This document shows, piece by piece, positions 8,559-17,673 of a stretch of DNA of 64,000 bases (positions are counted from its first letter, which is position 1; every line of letters starts with the position of its first letter). The notes under the pieces are model-generated. The model ran no database searches and had not been told where the DNA came from. It saw only the letters and a program-made list of their open reading frames with translations. This stretch comes from Paenibacillus dendrobii (GTDB lineage: Bacteria > Bacillota > Bacilli > Paenibacillales > Paenibacillaceae), in the NCBI RefSeq assembly GCF_009807035.1, contig NZ_WUBI01000003.1, positions 618,005-682,004 of the forward strand, given 5' to 3'. A program made the position numbers and the translations under genes.

Positions 8559-9221
8559 ATGTCCGTTGTACAATCGTCTCAAAAGGTGGAACAGCAGCAG
8601 TTCTTTAATGTGATTCAAGATCGGCGGTCCGTACGCTACTATCATTCTGAAGCAAAGATCCCGCGGGAGGAAATGAACGAAATCCTGCAGCAAGCTACAC
8701 TATCTCCTTCAGGGGCCAATCTGCAACCGTGGCGGTTCCTCGTCATCGACTCACAGGAGCTGAAGCAAAAACTGTTTCCGATCGCCAACCAGCAGCAGCA
8801 AGTGATTGAGGCATCGGCTGTCATTGCGGTACTCGGAGATTTGGAAGGCTACACGTTGGCTGAGAAAATCTACGGAATGACAGTCGATGCGGGTTACATG
8901 CCTGAAGAGACAGCCAAATCATTCGTGGAACGCTATCAAGGGATGTTCGCGAGCATGCCTACAGAGACTGTTCTCCGAAAAGTATTGATTGACTGTGGAT
9001 TGGTATCCATGCAGCTGATGCTTGTCGCCCACGCTAAAGGCTATGATACGGTCCCGATGGGCGGGTTTGACCAAGGTAAATTAACAGAAGCGTTCAATAT
9101 TCCGGAGAGATACGCTCCTGTTATGCTCATCGCCATCGGCAAGGGGGCGAAGCCCGGACACCCGACGGTAAGATTGCCAATTGAGGATGTCGCTTTCTTT
9201 AACGAAATGCCTAAAGCATGA
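8559..9221 (+). CDS. Nitroreductase family protein
   Basis: A 220-residue FMN-binding nitroreductase-fold protein. The family signature is visible near the start (D-R-R-S-V-R-Y-Y, about residues 20-27), followed by the substrate/FMN region S-P-S-G-A-N-L-Q-P-W-R and the later G-L-V-S-M-Q-L-M-L-V-A segment. It probably reduces quinones or nitro-compounds with NAD(P)H in the cytoplasm. The ATG at 8559 has GAGGAGG eight bases upstream. The reading frame extends further upstream but that part has no site and does not look like protein. Divergent from an HxlR regulator, which is the likely controller. Confidence 0.9.
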   Translation: MSVVQSSQKVEQQQFFNVIQDRRSVRYYHSEAKIPREEMNEILQQATLSPSGANLQPWRFLVIDSQELKQKLFPIANQQQQVIEASAVIAVLGDLEGYTLAEKIYGMTVDAGYMPEETAKSFVERYQGMFASMPTETVLRKVLIDCGLVSMQLMLVAHAKGYDTVPMGGFDQGKLTEAFNIPERYAPVMLIAIGKGAKPGHPTVRLPIEDVAFFNEMPKA

Positions 9222-9267
9222 AATCATAACCTACGCTTGTAATGATGTGAATATCGTGTAAGAGAAC

Positions 9268-9291
9268 GGCGAGGGTATCGTAAACCCTCGC
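9268..9291 (+). terminator. Terminator after the nitroreductase
   Basis: The stem GCGAGGGT/ACCCTCGC has a six-base loop and lies 45 bases after the stop codon. The T-tract is poor, so efficiency is uncertain. Confidence 0.5.
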
Positions 9292-9627
9292 CTACTTTAT
9301 GTCGATATCGGCTCCCGCCTGCGCAGGATAAGATTCATCGATAGCCCCGTTCGCAATCCGAATCCCGACCTCGTCACCCACAGAAACGGCGTCGTAATCA
9401 CCCTTTCCGACAGACAGCCAAATCGCATCGGGCTGAGCTTCCGCCAGGATATCGTTCAGCGGCGTTTCCGGCGCTGCCTGCTTGCGCACGACCAGCACCC
9501 TCCCGTTTTCTTTGGCCACGACATATCCGTGTTTGTGATCCCAGCGCCCTTCCGGTTCCGCAACCTTCGCTGCGGAGCAGCCCGTTATTAGCAGCAGTAT
9601 AACGGCAAAGATCCAATGCTTGCGCAT
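9292..9627 (-). CDS. Small lipoprotein, DUF3221 (YobA)-like
   Basis: A 111-residue protein with a lipoprotein signal. Residues 1-17 are K-H followed by a hydrophobic stretch ending in the lipobox I-T-G-C, with lipidation expected at that cysteine. The rest is a small beta-rich domain containing G-Y-V-V-A-K-E-N-G-R-V-L-V-V, which resembles DUF3221 proteins. No enzymatic motif is seen. The ATG at 9627 follows a strong GGAGGAGG site. It should be anchored to the outer face of the membrane. Confidence 0.7.
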   Translation of the reverse strand: MRKHWIFAVILLLITGCSAAKVAEPEGRWDHKHGYVVAKENGRVLVVRKQAAPETPLNDILAEAQPDAIWLSVGKGDYDAVSVGDEVGIRIANGAIDESYPAQAGADIDIK

Positions 9628-9690
9628 GTTCCTCCTCCTTCCATATACTCCTGTGACGGAAATGATCCTTATCATGTTGCGCTTTGCGCA

Positions 9691-9718
9691 AAAAAAGACA
9701 TCTTATCGATGTCTTCTT
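9691..9718 (-). terminator. Terminator of the frameshifted lipoprotein gene
   Basis: The stem GACATC/GATGTC with a five-base loop is followed on the minus strand by seven T residues. Confidence 0.8.
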
Positions 9719-9771
9719 CATCAATTGCGTTCAGGAAAAACCCGAAACGTTAACTGATCTCTCTTTCAACT

Positions 9772-10379
9772 CTATGGTTTCGGGCGCTGTGTATCGACCT
9801 TGATCTTCAGCAGCAGTGTTAAAGCATCCGTTGCCAGCATCTCCTTCAGGTCCAGGGGGTTATTCACGTCATAGGTCCGATAACCGCCGGACTTATTCTG
9901 GCGAAATACGGCCAAGGTGGCAGACTCCCCCGCTTTCAGCTCCAGCTCCTTATCCCCTATGACAGAGCCCATCATGGACGAAAGATCTTTATCGACGACA
10001 CCGGGGACGTCAATGAGGCCCGTGCTGACTCCTGGGGCGTATAAAATCATGGACTTCTGCTCCCCGCCTTTTGTGACCATTCCCCAGCCCATCGCACCCT
10101 CGCTTGATCCGGAGGGGCGTTGCCGTAAGAGAGACGGATCAGCTGCGAATCCTGCATTTTTTCACCCTTTTTATAGCCCTCCACCCAAACCTCAAACCAG
10201 GTTGTATCCGCATGCGGCAGCCGCAGGTTATAATCGAATACGCTGCCGAGCGACAGGGTCTTGAACATATCCGAGTAGCTTGAGTCTTTCTGCGGCTGAA
10301 TGACCGCCAGTGTGTCCACCTGCGGCTTCGAACCGGCGCACCCGGCGAGCTGCAGAGTCAGCAAGAACCAAGCCATCAT
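9772..10379 (-). pseudogene. Frameshifted lipoprotein gene
   Basis: Two overlapping frames together make one lipoprotein of about 200 residues. The first (10379 to about 10115) opens with a short hydrophobic stretch and lipobox L-A-G-C and continues to L-S-Y-G-N-A-P. The second (about 10115 to 9772) continues with S-G-S-S-E-G-A-M-G-W-G to the end. Adding one base to the G4 run at 10114-10117 (C4 on the coding strand) joins them smoothly. The N-terminus may carry a second defect: removing one base near 10384 would give M-K-R-M-M-A-W, a more normal signal start. The function is unknown. Either the gene is broken or the assembly has a homopolymer error. Confidence 0.65.
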
Positions 10380-10502
10380 CCGCTTTCATCCTCTTATCAT
10401 GGCTCCCCCTTTGACGTTGAAAAGCTAATAAAACGCCCTTAACCTTGTAATAATTTGTATATATTGTAATTTTACTCATGGATATCATAAACCACGAACA
10501 AC

Positions 10503-10527
10503 AAAAGAAGCATCCGCAGATGCCTCT
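10503..10527 (-). terminator. Terminator of the DUF4091 gene
   Basis: The stem GCATC/GATGC extended by GAGG/CTTC, followed by TTTTG on the minus strand, lies 15 bases after the stop codon. Confidence 0.7.
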
Positions 10528-10541
10528 CTTCAACCATTTTT

Positions 10542-12200
10542 TTATTTTTTCAGCATGACATGCTCTTTAATTTTTCCGTTCATCCATTCACGCTTGGACA
10601 GAAGCCAGTCAGCATTCTTGGGATAAACGCTGAAGGTGATCGGTTCGTCCAGCCCTTCGTCCAATGCCGCGAGAACCGCTTCTCGTCCGATCAGCTCCTC
10701 CAACAGCCTCATCGCCCGCAAATCCTGCAGTGCCTCCCTCAGCACCTCCATCCGAATCGATTCGATCGGACCGTTCTCGCCCGGATATACCAGGAAAGGA
10801 TCCCCTGAAGGGAAAGCGCCCCCTGCGTCTGTGACGCGGAACGGGTCGATTACCTTTTTGGAATACTGCGTATACCAGAAGTTATAACCCCAGTGCAGGA
10901 ATCCGGCCGCATCGTATTTGTACAATTGGTAGCCCAGAATCCGGTTCCGTGCGGATGGCATGCTGAAGAACCGGTTGGATACCTTCTTATACTGCGAGAC
11001 ACAGTAATACGTCCACAGCGGCGTTACCCCATTCTTCAAGAAAGGCTCGATGTGATCGTTGGCCGGGATCGGATTCTCCACCAGACCCTTTTCATAAAAA
11101 TCATAATCCGACAGCGCGTCGATGATCGGGAATCCCTCGAGCAGGTCCTTAACGATATTGCGGGCACTTTCGTAAGAGTCCAGATGATCCAGCGTCGGCT
11201 CATCGGAAATATGGAAATAGCTGCGGCTTTCCAGCCCATTCTCCCGGATCCATTCCACTAGCTGCGGCAGGAATTGGTTCAGGAAGGCATGATAAGCTTC
11301 GCCCGACGCGTTGGTCTCCCAGCCGAAGATGCGCTTCGTTTCGCCGCCAACGGTTGCCATGATTTTCGGCGCGTGCTGAGCGCCCCACTGCGTGAACAGA
11401 TGCGAGAATTCGAAATACTCGATGCCGCAGGCATCGCATAGATCGGTCCAGCGCTTCAGGCGGTCAAATCCGAAACGGTATTCGCCTTCGCCCGTCACCT
11501 CAACGTCCACCAACTGAACCGTCGGACGCTCGCCCCCGACTTCTGTATCAAGCGGCGGCGTGAACAATGGGGTCAGCAGCATGTTAACGCCATGGTCAAC
11601 AGCGGTTTGTATGTACTGCCGAAGCAAATCCCAATGCTTTTCGTCGAAAGCTTCCGTATGGTAGTGCGTCGTCAGGCAGTCCGTATGGAACCACTCCGTA
11701 TGGAGCAGCTGCTGTTTCGGCAGCGAGGCGCCGATGATCTCCAGCTCAAAGCGCTCCTCCGCCAACTGTTCGCCGGATACCGACTCAAAGCGAACCACGA
11801 TCGGGTATACGCCGGGCTTCACCTCATTTTGCGGATTCACCGTGATCCATATCGAACGCCATTGCCCCGGATATGCACGCACGACGTCGCCGTCCAGCGG
11901 CAGCAGCGGATCCGGGTATAAGCCGGGTTTCGTCCGAAGCATGTTATCATCATGATCATGCTGCACAGGATACTCCGATGGCGCCAGGCCGACGCTGCGC
12001 AGCATAATCCGATTACCAAGGCCAGACTCCACGGTTACCTTAACCTCAGGAATAAGCTGCTGTGACCGATAGGCCACTTGATACGAGAACACCTCGTTCA
12101 ACAGCGCGGCGCCCGAAGCCGCGGCGATCTCCGTCAATTCCTCATCAGAAAAAATTTTCACCAAAGAATGGACAATACGGGTCTCAAATACTTGCGTCAT
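10542..12200 (-). CDS. DUF4091 glycoside hydrolase-like protein
   Basis: A 552-residue cytoplasmic protein without a signal peptide. An N-terminal beta-rich region of about 165 residues is followed by a TIM-barrel-like section and, near residues 330-500, the DUF4091 region with H-I-S-D-E-P-T, Y-K-Y-D-A-A-G-F-L-H-W-G-Y-N-F-W and the conserved end E-A-L-Q-D-L-R-A. In this family the D-E of the I-S-D-E-P motif is a plausible catalytic acid. Substrates of the family are largely uncharacterised. The ATG follows GGGAGG by nine bases. It is transcribed alone, with its own terminator and the tal terminator upstream. Confidence 0.75.
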   Translation of the reverse strand: MTQVFETRIVHSLVKIFSDEELTEIAAASGAALLNEVFSYQVAYRSQQLIPEVKVTVESGLGNRIMLRSVGLAPSEYPVQHDHDDNMLRTKPGLYPDPLLPLDGDVVRAYPGQWRSIWITVNPQNEVKPGVYPIVVRFESVSGEQLAEERFELEIIGASLPKQQLLHTEWFHTDCLTTHYHTEAFDEKHWDLLRQYIQTAVDHGVNMLLTPLFTPPLDTEVGGERPTVQLVDVEVTGEGEYRFGFDRLKRWTDLCDACGIEYFEFSHLFTQWGAQHAPKIMATVGGETKRIFGWETNASGEAYHAFLNQFLPQLVEWIRENGLESRSYFHISDEPTLDHLDSYESARNIVKDLLEGFPIIDALSDYDFYEKGLVENPIPANDHIEPFLKNGVTPLWTYYCVSQYKKVSNRFFSMPSARNRILGYQLYKYDAAGFLHWGYNFWYTQYSKKVIDPFRVTDAGGAFPSGDPFLVYPGENGPIESIRMEVLREALQDLRAMRLLEELIGREAVLAALDEGLDEPITFSVYPKNADWLLSKREWMNGKIKEHVMLKK

Positions 12201-12360
12201 GAATTAAATCCTCCCTTCATATCTCACCACCCCGGCTTGAAGCCGGGTTTATCATTATTTGCGGCAGCGCTTACAGCAAAGATTATAACCAACTCTTCTC
12301 CATGTTTCTATGCACGATTTTGTTTTGTTTTATATTAATTTCTTTACATTCCGAATCTCG

Positions 12361-12420
12361 CAAAAAAAACCGCAGGATAGACGCCTGCGGACAAGCGCCT
12401 TTCCATGCGGTTTTTAATTT
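12361..12420 (-). terminator. Terminator of the zwf-gnd-tal operon
   Basis: A stem CCGCAGG/CCTGCGG nested in AAACCGCA/TGCGGTTT is followed on the minus strand by eight T residues. Confidence 0.8.
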
Positions 12421-12444
12421 TTTTACAAGTTGAACGGGGCAAGC

Positions 12445-13110
12445 TTATTTCGTAGCGTTTTTCCAATCAGCAGCAAATTTCTCGATGCCTTGATCTGTCA
12501 AAGGATGTTTTGCAAGCTGCGCGATAACGCTGAACGGAACGGTTGCGATATGCGCTCCAGCCATAGCTACACGGGTTACATGATCCGGATGGCGGACCGA
12601 AGCGGCAATGATCTGCGCGTCCAGGTTATGAATGCGGAACAGCTCGGCGATTTTGGATACCAGCAGCACGCCATCTTCCGAAATATCGTCCAAGCGGCCC
12701 AGGAATGGAGAAACATACGTTGCGCCTGCGCGTGCAGCCAGCAGAGCCTGGTTCACGGTGAAGATCAGCGTAACGTTGGTTTTCACGCCTTTTTTGGTCA
12801 GGTAGCGGCAAGCTTCAAGACCATCCAATGTCATTGGAAGTTTGATCGTGATATTTTTGTCGCCGCCGTTGATCTTGATCAGCTCTTCAGCCTGTGCGAT
12901 CATTTCTGCTGCGGTTTCAGCATCCGGAGTCACCTCGGCAGATACCGATTCAACCTCAGGAACAGCCTGCAAAATTTCAGCGATACGGTCCTCGAACTTC
13001 ACGCCTTCTTTGGCAACCAGCGAAGGGTTGGTTGTTACACCGGACAATACGCCGACTTTGTATGCCTTTTTAATGTCATCCAAATTTGCAGTATCGATAA
13101 AAAATTTCAT
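12445..13110 (-). CDS. tal: Transaldolase (short, FSA/TalC-like form)
   Basis: A 221-residue class I aldolase-fold protein of the small transaldolase subfamily. The N-terminus M-K-F-F-I-D-T-A-N, the segment G-V-T-T-N-P-S-L-V-A-K and the Schiff-base lysine Lys90 in I-T-I-K-L-P-M-T are diagnostic. It moves dihydroxyacetone units between sugar phosphates in the non-oxidative pentose phosphate pathway. A fructose-6-phosphate aldolase activity is possible for this subfamily, but the operon partners favour transaldolase. A GGAGG site precedes the ATG. It is the last gene of zwf-gnd-tal, 29 bases after gnd. Confidence 0.93.
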   Translation of the reverse strand: MKFFIDTANLDDIKKAYKVGVLSGVTTNPSLVAKEGVKFEDRIAEILQAVPEVESVSAEVTPDAETAAEMIAQAEELIKINGGDKNITIKLPMTLDGLEACRYLTKKGVKTNVTLIFTVNQALLAARAGATYVSPFLGRLDDISEDGVLLVSKIAELFRIHNLDAQIIAASVRHPDHVTRVAMAGAHIATVPFSVIAQLAKHPLTDQGIEKFAADWKNATK

Positions 13111-13139
13111 GATTCACTTACCTCCAATTTGTTTTTTGA

Positions 13140-14033
13140 TTAGTTTTTGACTACAGCGTGACCGCCAAACTCATTGCGAAGCGCGGCAACCACTTTGCCT
13201 GTGAACGAGTCATTCTCAAGAGAACGATAACGCATGAGCAGGGACAATGCAATTACCGGAGTCGCGGTTTGCAGGTCGAGAGCCGTCTCCACGGTCCATT
13301 TGCCTTCGCCGGAGGATTGCATTACGCCTTTGATGCCATCGAGATTCGCATCCTTCGAGAAGGCCTGCTCGGTCAATTCCATGAGCCAAGAGCGGATAAC
13401 GGACCCGTTATTCCATACGCGTGCCACTTTCTCATAGTCATAATCAAAATCGCTCTTCTCAAGGACTTCAAAGCCTTCTCCGATCGCGGCCATCATGCCG
13501 TATTCCACGCCGTTGTGGACCATTTTCAGGAAGTGACCGCTGCCGGCTTTACCTGCGTACAGATAACCATTTTCGACCGCTGTATCTTTGAAGATCGGTT
13601 CAACGATGTTCCAAGCCTCTTGATCTCCGCCGATCATATAGCATGCGCCATTACGTGCGCCTTCCATACCACCTGATGTACCCACATCAAGGAAGCTCAC
13701 GCCGATTTCCTTGAGCTTGTTGTATCTGGCGATCGATTCTTTGTAATGAGAATTCCCTGCTTCGATGACGATATCGCCCTTCGATAGAAGCGGAGACAGT
13801 TCATCGATGACAGAATCGACTACCGAATGCGGAACCATGATCCAGACGATTCTTGGGGATTCCATTTTGGACACAAGTTCTTTCAAAGTTGCGGCGCCTT
13901 CAGCGCCTTTGCTTTTCATGTCTGCAACTGCAGCAGTATTGAGGTCAAACGCAACCACGTTATGGTTATGATCCATAAGATTTTGTCCCAGGTTAAGACC
14001 CATTTTTCCTAATCCAACTAATCCGACTTTCAT
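13140..14033 (-). CDS. gnd: 6-phosphogluconate dehydrogenase, short (GndA/YqeC-type) form
   Basis: A 297-residue decarboxylating 6-phosphogluconate dehydrogenase of the short subclass (the classical enzyme is about 470 residues). The Rossmann motif G-L-V-G-L-G-K-M-G-L-N at the N-terminus, the substrate motif D-V-G-T-S-G-G near residue 117 and the catalytic Lys in G-S-G-H-F-L-K-M-V-H-N-G-V-E-Y-G are present. It converts 6-phosphogluconate to ribulose-5-phosphate. Short forms are often NAD-preferring, which cannot be judged here. It lies between zwf and tal in one operon. Confidence 0.92.
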   Translation of the reverse strand: MKVGLVGLGKMGLNLGQNLMDHNHNVVAFDLNTAAVADMKSKGAEGAATLKELVSKMESPRIVWIMVPHSVVDSVIDELSPLLSKGDIVIEAGNSHYKESIARYNKLKEIGVSFLDVGTSGGMEGARNGACYMIGGDQEAWNIVEPIFKDTAVENGYLYAGKAGSGHFLKMVHNGVEYGMMAAIGEGFEVLEKSDFDYDYEKVARVWNNGSVIRSWLMELTEQAFSKDANLDGIKGVMQSSGEGKWTVETALDLQTATPVIALSLLMRYRSLENDSFTGKVVAALRNEFGGHAVVKN

Positions 14034-14102
14034 ATAATTACCTCCACACCATGCTGTTTTTATCTATTATTAATTTATTTAACCCGTATGATCTCCAAGC
14101 GA

Positions 14103-15605
14103 TCAGGATTGAGCCACCAATTCTTTATCTTCCGCCTTTGCTTCAGACGGGGTTTTATCAAGCCACCATTTGAATCCGTCCGCCTCCACCAATTGGTCGG
14201 AAGCCTCAGGTCCGTTGGAGCCTGCAGGGTAGTACGACAAAGGAATGATATCTTGCTCGAAGCTATCCAGAATCGGTTGTACATATTCCCATGACAACTC
14301 AACTTCATCCCAGTGAGCGAAGAAAGTGGAATCGCCGCGGACCGCATCGAAAATCAGATTTTCGTAAGCTTCCGGCACTTCCTTTTCGTTCGAGAAGAAG
14401 TTAACGCGCATTGGCTCAAGCTTCTCTGTGTTCAACGGATCTTTTTTGTTCAACTGAATAAAGATGCCTTCGTTCGGATTAATTTCGATGACCAGAAGAT
14501 TAGGGTCGCTCGTGGTAGTTTGTCCTTTTAAAGGTTCTTTAAATTCAATGACGATCCGCGTAGATTTTTCCGCCATGCGTTTGCCTGTACGGATATAGAA
14601 AGGGACTTCGTTCCAGAAATAATTATCGATCCATAAACGGAGTGCAATAAAAGTATCGTTCTTCGAGGATTTCGGAACGTTTGGCTCATCCGTATAGCCA
14701 GCCACAGGCTTGCCTTGAATTTCACCAGCCGTATATTGACCGCGGATCACGTTGCTCGTGATGTTATCGATATGAAGGGGGCGCAAGGATTCCATCACGT
14801 TTCTCTTCTTCATGCGGACTTCGCTGGCGTCGCTTTTGCGCGGAAGACGCATGCTAATCATCATAAGAAGTTGAAGCATATGGTTTTGTACCATGTCGCG
14901 AATGGCTCCAGCGTTATCGTAGTATCCCGCTCTTTCTTCGACACCGACCGTTTCGCTCGCGGTAATCTGAACGTTGGCGATGTGGTGGTTGGACCACAGG
15001 GCTTTGAGGATAGGATTTGAGGATTCGAGGATTTCAAGGTTTTGCACCATCGACTTGCCAAGATAGTGGTCAATCCGGTAAATTTCGTTTTCGTCAAAAG
15101 CTCTGCTGAGCTGCTCGTTGAGGTGACGTGCCGATTTCAGATCGCGTCCGAACGGTTTCTCGATAATCAGACGTTTCCATCCGTTCGTGGTTCCTAGGCC
15201 GCTTTCTTTGATGCTGAGCGCAATGACATCGAAGAATTCCGGTCCGACCGAGAGGTAGAACATGCGGTTACCCGGAATGCTCAGCTCCTGCTCGCGCGAC
15301 TCTACCAAAACCCGCAGTTTCCGGAAATCCTCCAAATGACCCGCGTCCAACGAGGAATAACGGATCGAATTCAAAAAGGAATTAAGCACAGCCGGGTCGT
15401 TCGCCGCTCTTCTGGAGAAGGTCTGCAGCGATTTGGCTACAACTTGCTGAAACTCTGCATGGGACTGCTCTTTTCTTCCCAGTGCAATGATCGAGAATGC
15501 CTCAGGCATTTTGTTATCTATATACAGATTGAATAGGGCAGGGTATATTTTTCTCTTCGCTAAATCCCCTGTGCCTCCAAACAAAACAAATGACATATTG
15601 TCCAC
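14103..15605 (-). CDS. zwf: Glucose-6-phosphate 1-dehydrogenase
   Basis: About 500 residues. The N-terminal nucleotide-binding motif G-G-T-G-D-L-A-K-R-K and the active-site signature R-I-D-H-Y-L-G-K near residue 180 identify the enzyme, and the two Pfam G6PD domains fill the length. It makes 6-phosphogluconolactone and NADPH. I chose the GTG at 15605 because GGAGG stands eight bases upstream. ATG at 15620 has a site one base away and ATG at 15596 is also possible. It is the first gene of zwf-gnd-tal and diverges from an HxlR regulator. No lactonase gene is present in the cluster. Confidence 0.92.
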   Translation of the reverse strand: MDNMSFVLFGGTGDLAKRKIYPALFNLYIDNKMPEAFSIIALGRKEQSHAEFQQVVAKSLQTFSRRAANDPAVLNSFLNSIRYSSLDAGHLEDFRKLRVLVESREQELSIPGNRMFYLSVGPEFFDVIALSIKESGLGTTNGWKRLIIEKPFGRDLKSARHLNEQLSRAFDENEIYRIDHYLGKSMVQNLEILESSNPILKALWSNHHIANVQITASETVGVEERAGYYDNAGAIRDMVQNHMLQLLMMISMRLPRKSDASEVRMKKRNVMESLRPLHIDNITSNVIRGQYTAGEIQGKPVAGYTDEPNVPKSSKNDTFIALRLWIDNYFWNEVPFYIRTGKRMAEKSTRIVIEFKEPLKGQTTTSDPNLLVIEINPNEGIFIQLNKKDPLNTEKLEPMRVNFFSNEKEVPEAYENLIFDAVRGDSTFFAHWDEVELSWEYVQPILDSFEQDIIPLSYYPAGSNGPEASDQLVEADGFKWWLDKTPSEAKAEDKELVAQS

Positions 15606-15840
15606 CGTATGTTCCTCCATTCCACCATAAAACTCTAAGCTGCCGGCAGCAGTTTATCACCGCTATATGGTTACTAAAAATAACCCGATTACTTAACATG
15701 GGCAATATTAAACCCATTTTTCCGCTCTGTCAAACATTTTTTGTCCAAATTATGAACAGTGCCCTCAGGCCTTTAATGATAGCGCTTTCCGTGATATTAT
15801 GTTGTATAATCAATATGGATTCATCAAGTTTTTATCCATT

Positions 15841-15855
15841 TTACTTGAGTAGTAA
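15841..15855 (+). promoter_or_regulatory. Candidate HxlR operator
   Basis: The perfect inverted repeat TTACT-N5-AGTAA lies 43 bases before the HxlR start. An additional AGTAACC copy follows at 15869-15875, and an inverse GGTTACT stands nearer zwf (around 15669). Repeats of this kind suggest autoregulation, possibly also of zwf. Confidence 0.45.
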
Positions 15856-15897
15856 CTTAAATACGTTTAGTAACCACATAGTAGAGGAGTGAGTCAA

Positions 15898-16218
15898 ATG
15901 GACGGCGAAAAACAAGACAATCCGTTATGTGAAAAGGTAGAAATCGCTTACCAAATTACAGGGAAGAAGTGGGTCAATCTCATTATTCATACCCTAATGG
16001 AGGAGCCCAAACGTTTTAGCGAGATTCAGGCGTATATTCCAGACCTGAGTAAGCGCATGCTGAATGAGCGGATCAAGGAATTGGAGGATAACGGAATCAT
16101 AATTCGGAATGTCATTACGGAGCGTCCCATTCGTACGGAATATTCGCTGACGAGGAAGGGAACGGAACTCGGGAGAGCTTTGCGTGCGGTGGAAGAATGG
16201 GCAGAGAAATGGTACTAA
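15898..16218 (+). CDS. HxlR family transcriptional regulator
   Basis: A 106-residue single-domain winged-helix regulator. It has Cys near residue 9 in N-P-L-C-E-K, the position of the redox-sensing cysteine in YodB/HypR-like HxlR proteins, then F-S-E-I-Q-A-Y-I-P-D-L-S-K-R-M-L-N-E-R as recognition helix and E-Y-S-L-T-R-K-G in the wing. ATG at 15898 is favoured by GAGGAG eight bases upstream. It diverges from zwf. A thiol-stress sensor next to the NADPH-making pentose phosphate operon is an attractive but unproven link. Confidence 0.88.
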   Translation: MDGEKQDNPLCEKVEIAYQITGKKWVNLIIHTLMEEPKRFSEIQAYIPDLSKRMLNERIKELEDNGIIIRNVITERPIRTEYSLTRKGTELGRALRAVEEWAEKWY

Positions 16219-16382
16219 ATCGGGACTATTTTCTGCCTTTTTTGTTACCGTTTACAAGTAAAATATTAGCAATATGTCATTATCTACATATTAATTTTTC
16301 GGCTTTTTCGGGGAATCAAAATAAGGCTCTGCATCGGAAGATACAGAACCCCTTGTGCCGCCTTTTTCGCTTGGGGAAACCG

Positions 16383-16721
16383 TTAGGCCAGAGTCATGAC
16401 TTCATATTTCTCGGCCAGCTCCATAAAGTAACCCATACTCGAAATCTCGCCTACCGTGAGCTTTTCACGCACATCATAGTAGTCAACGCATGTCGCGCAG
16501 GCCAGCACCGGCACGCCTCGGTCTGCCAGTTCCTTCAGATGTACGGAAGCCAGCGACTGCTCGGTTAGTGCAAGCACGCCCCGGTTTGCGCAAAAAACGG
16601 CCGCAGGCAGCTGCTCCCGCTGTTTAAGCAGGGTAAAGAACGTCTCCAGTATTTGCGTTCCCAGCTCCCGTTCTCCGTTACCCATGCTGTCCGTAGTCAG
16701 AAAAATAACTTTACTTTGCAT
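16383..16721 (-). CDS. DsrE-family protein (YedF C-terminal-like)
   Basis: A 112-residue cytoplasmic protein with the DsrE/DsrF-like fold. It reads S-K-V-I-F-L-T-T-D-S-M-G-N-G-E-R-E-L-G at the start and contains Cys in F-C-A-N-R-G-V and in L-A-C-A-T-C-V-D-Y-Y, a pattern found in the C-terminal half of YedF. Such proteins are linked to sulfur or selenium transfer, but this one lacks the N-terminal TusA domain. ATG at 16721 has GGAGG nine bases upstream. It is a single gene. Confidence 0.75.
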   Translation of the reverse strand: MQSKVIFLTTDSMGNGERELGTQILETFFTLLKQREQLPAAVFCANRGVLALTEQSLASVHLKELADRGVPVLACATCVDYYDVREKLTVGEISSMGYFMELAEKYEVMTLA

Positions 16722-16933
16722 TTTCACATCCCTCCCTTCCGTCCTTAGGTTCTCATATTCACTTCAAAGATAGCCCACGCCTAGTAAAAGAGCAAATGAC
16801 GGTAATGCTTCATTCCCTGCAATTATCCCCATCTTGCCTTACACATGCGGAAGGAAGGTGAAAAAATGCGGATGCTGTGCTACAATACTGGAATTGCACC
16901 GGCAAATAGATCAGGGAGGTTTATATACAAGCC

Positions 16934-17569
16934 ATGCTCATTATTGGTATCGCAGGCGGGACAGGCTCCGGCAAAACGACAGTAGCCCTCTCCGTCATTG
17001 ACCGTCTTGGCACGGGAAAAGTTACATTTATATCCCAGGACAACTATTATAAAGATCACAAACAACTCACGATGGAGGAACGGGCGCTGATTAATTACGA
17101 TCACCCCTTCGCCTTTGATAATGAGCTGCTGATCGAACACCTAGCCCGGCTTCGGGCAGGAGAAGCAGCATACGCACCGGTGTACGACTTCACGGTCCAT
17201 GCCCGCTCCGAATCGGAAACGGTTGAACTGAGACCCAATAATATTGTGATTATCGAAGGACTGCATGTGCTGTCCGACGAGAATCTTCGCGGAATGCTTG
17301 ATATCAAGGTATTCGTCGATACTGATCCCGATGTCCGCATACTGCGCCGCGTCGTTCGCGATATCGAGGAACGCGGTCGTTCCATCCAATCGGTGAATCA
17401 GCAGTATCTGACTACAGTCAAGCCGATGCATGAGGCATTTATTGAGCCTTCCAAGAAATACGCCGACCTGATCATTCCCGAAGGCGGACAAAACGAAGTA
17501 GGCATTCAGCTCCTGTCGATCCTGACGGAAAAATTCCTCTCAGGCGACCGGGATTGGTCTGACTATTAG
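16934..17569 (+). CDS. udk: Uridine kinase
   Basis: A 211-residue P-loop kinase. Walker A G-G-T-G-S-G-K-T-T (residues 8-16), the substrate region S-Q-D-N-Y-Y-K-D, N-Y-D-H-P-F-A-F-D and I-I-E-G-L-H-V-L are those of bacterial uridine kinases. It phosphorylates uridine and cytidine to the monophosphates in pyrimidine salvage. The GGGAGG site is about 14 bases before the ATG, an unusually long gap with no alternative start between. A terminator follows. Confidence 0.93.
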   Translation: MLIIGIAGGTGSGKTTVALSVIDRLGTGKVTFISQDNYYKDHKQLTMEERALINYDHPFAFDNELLIEHLARLRAGEAAYAPVYDFTVHARSESETVELRPNNIVIIEGLHVLSDENLRGMLDIKVFVDTDPDVRILRRVVRDIEERGRSIQSVNQQYLTTVKPMHEAFIEPSKKYADLIIPEGGQNEVGIQLLSILTEKFLSGDRDWSDY

Positions 17570-17610
17570 GCGCAGCTGCATGAGTGCAGCCAGCGAGCAT
17601 GTATAGGAAT

Positions 17611-17653
17611 ACAAGACACCCCCGTGCGCTTATATGCGTCGGGGGGTTTTGTT
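17611..17653 (+). terminator. Terminator of udk
   Basis: The stem ACCCCCG..GCGC/TGCGT..CGGGGGGT is followed by TTTTGTTTT. Confidence 0.85.
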
Positions 17654-17673
17654 TTAGATAAAATGCCGGTTAG

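Noticed and set aside
12230..12248. Hairpin CCCGGCTT/AAGCCGGG in the leader of the DUF4091 gene
   Set aside because: Short stem, poor T-tract, and no gene that it would terminate on the plus strand.
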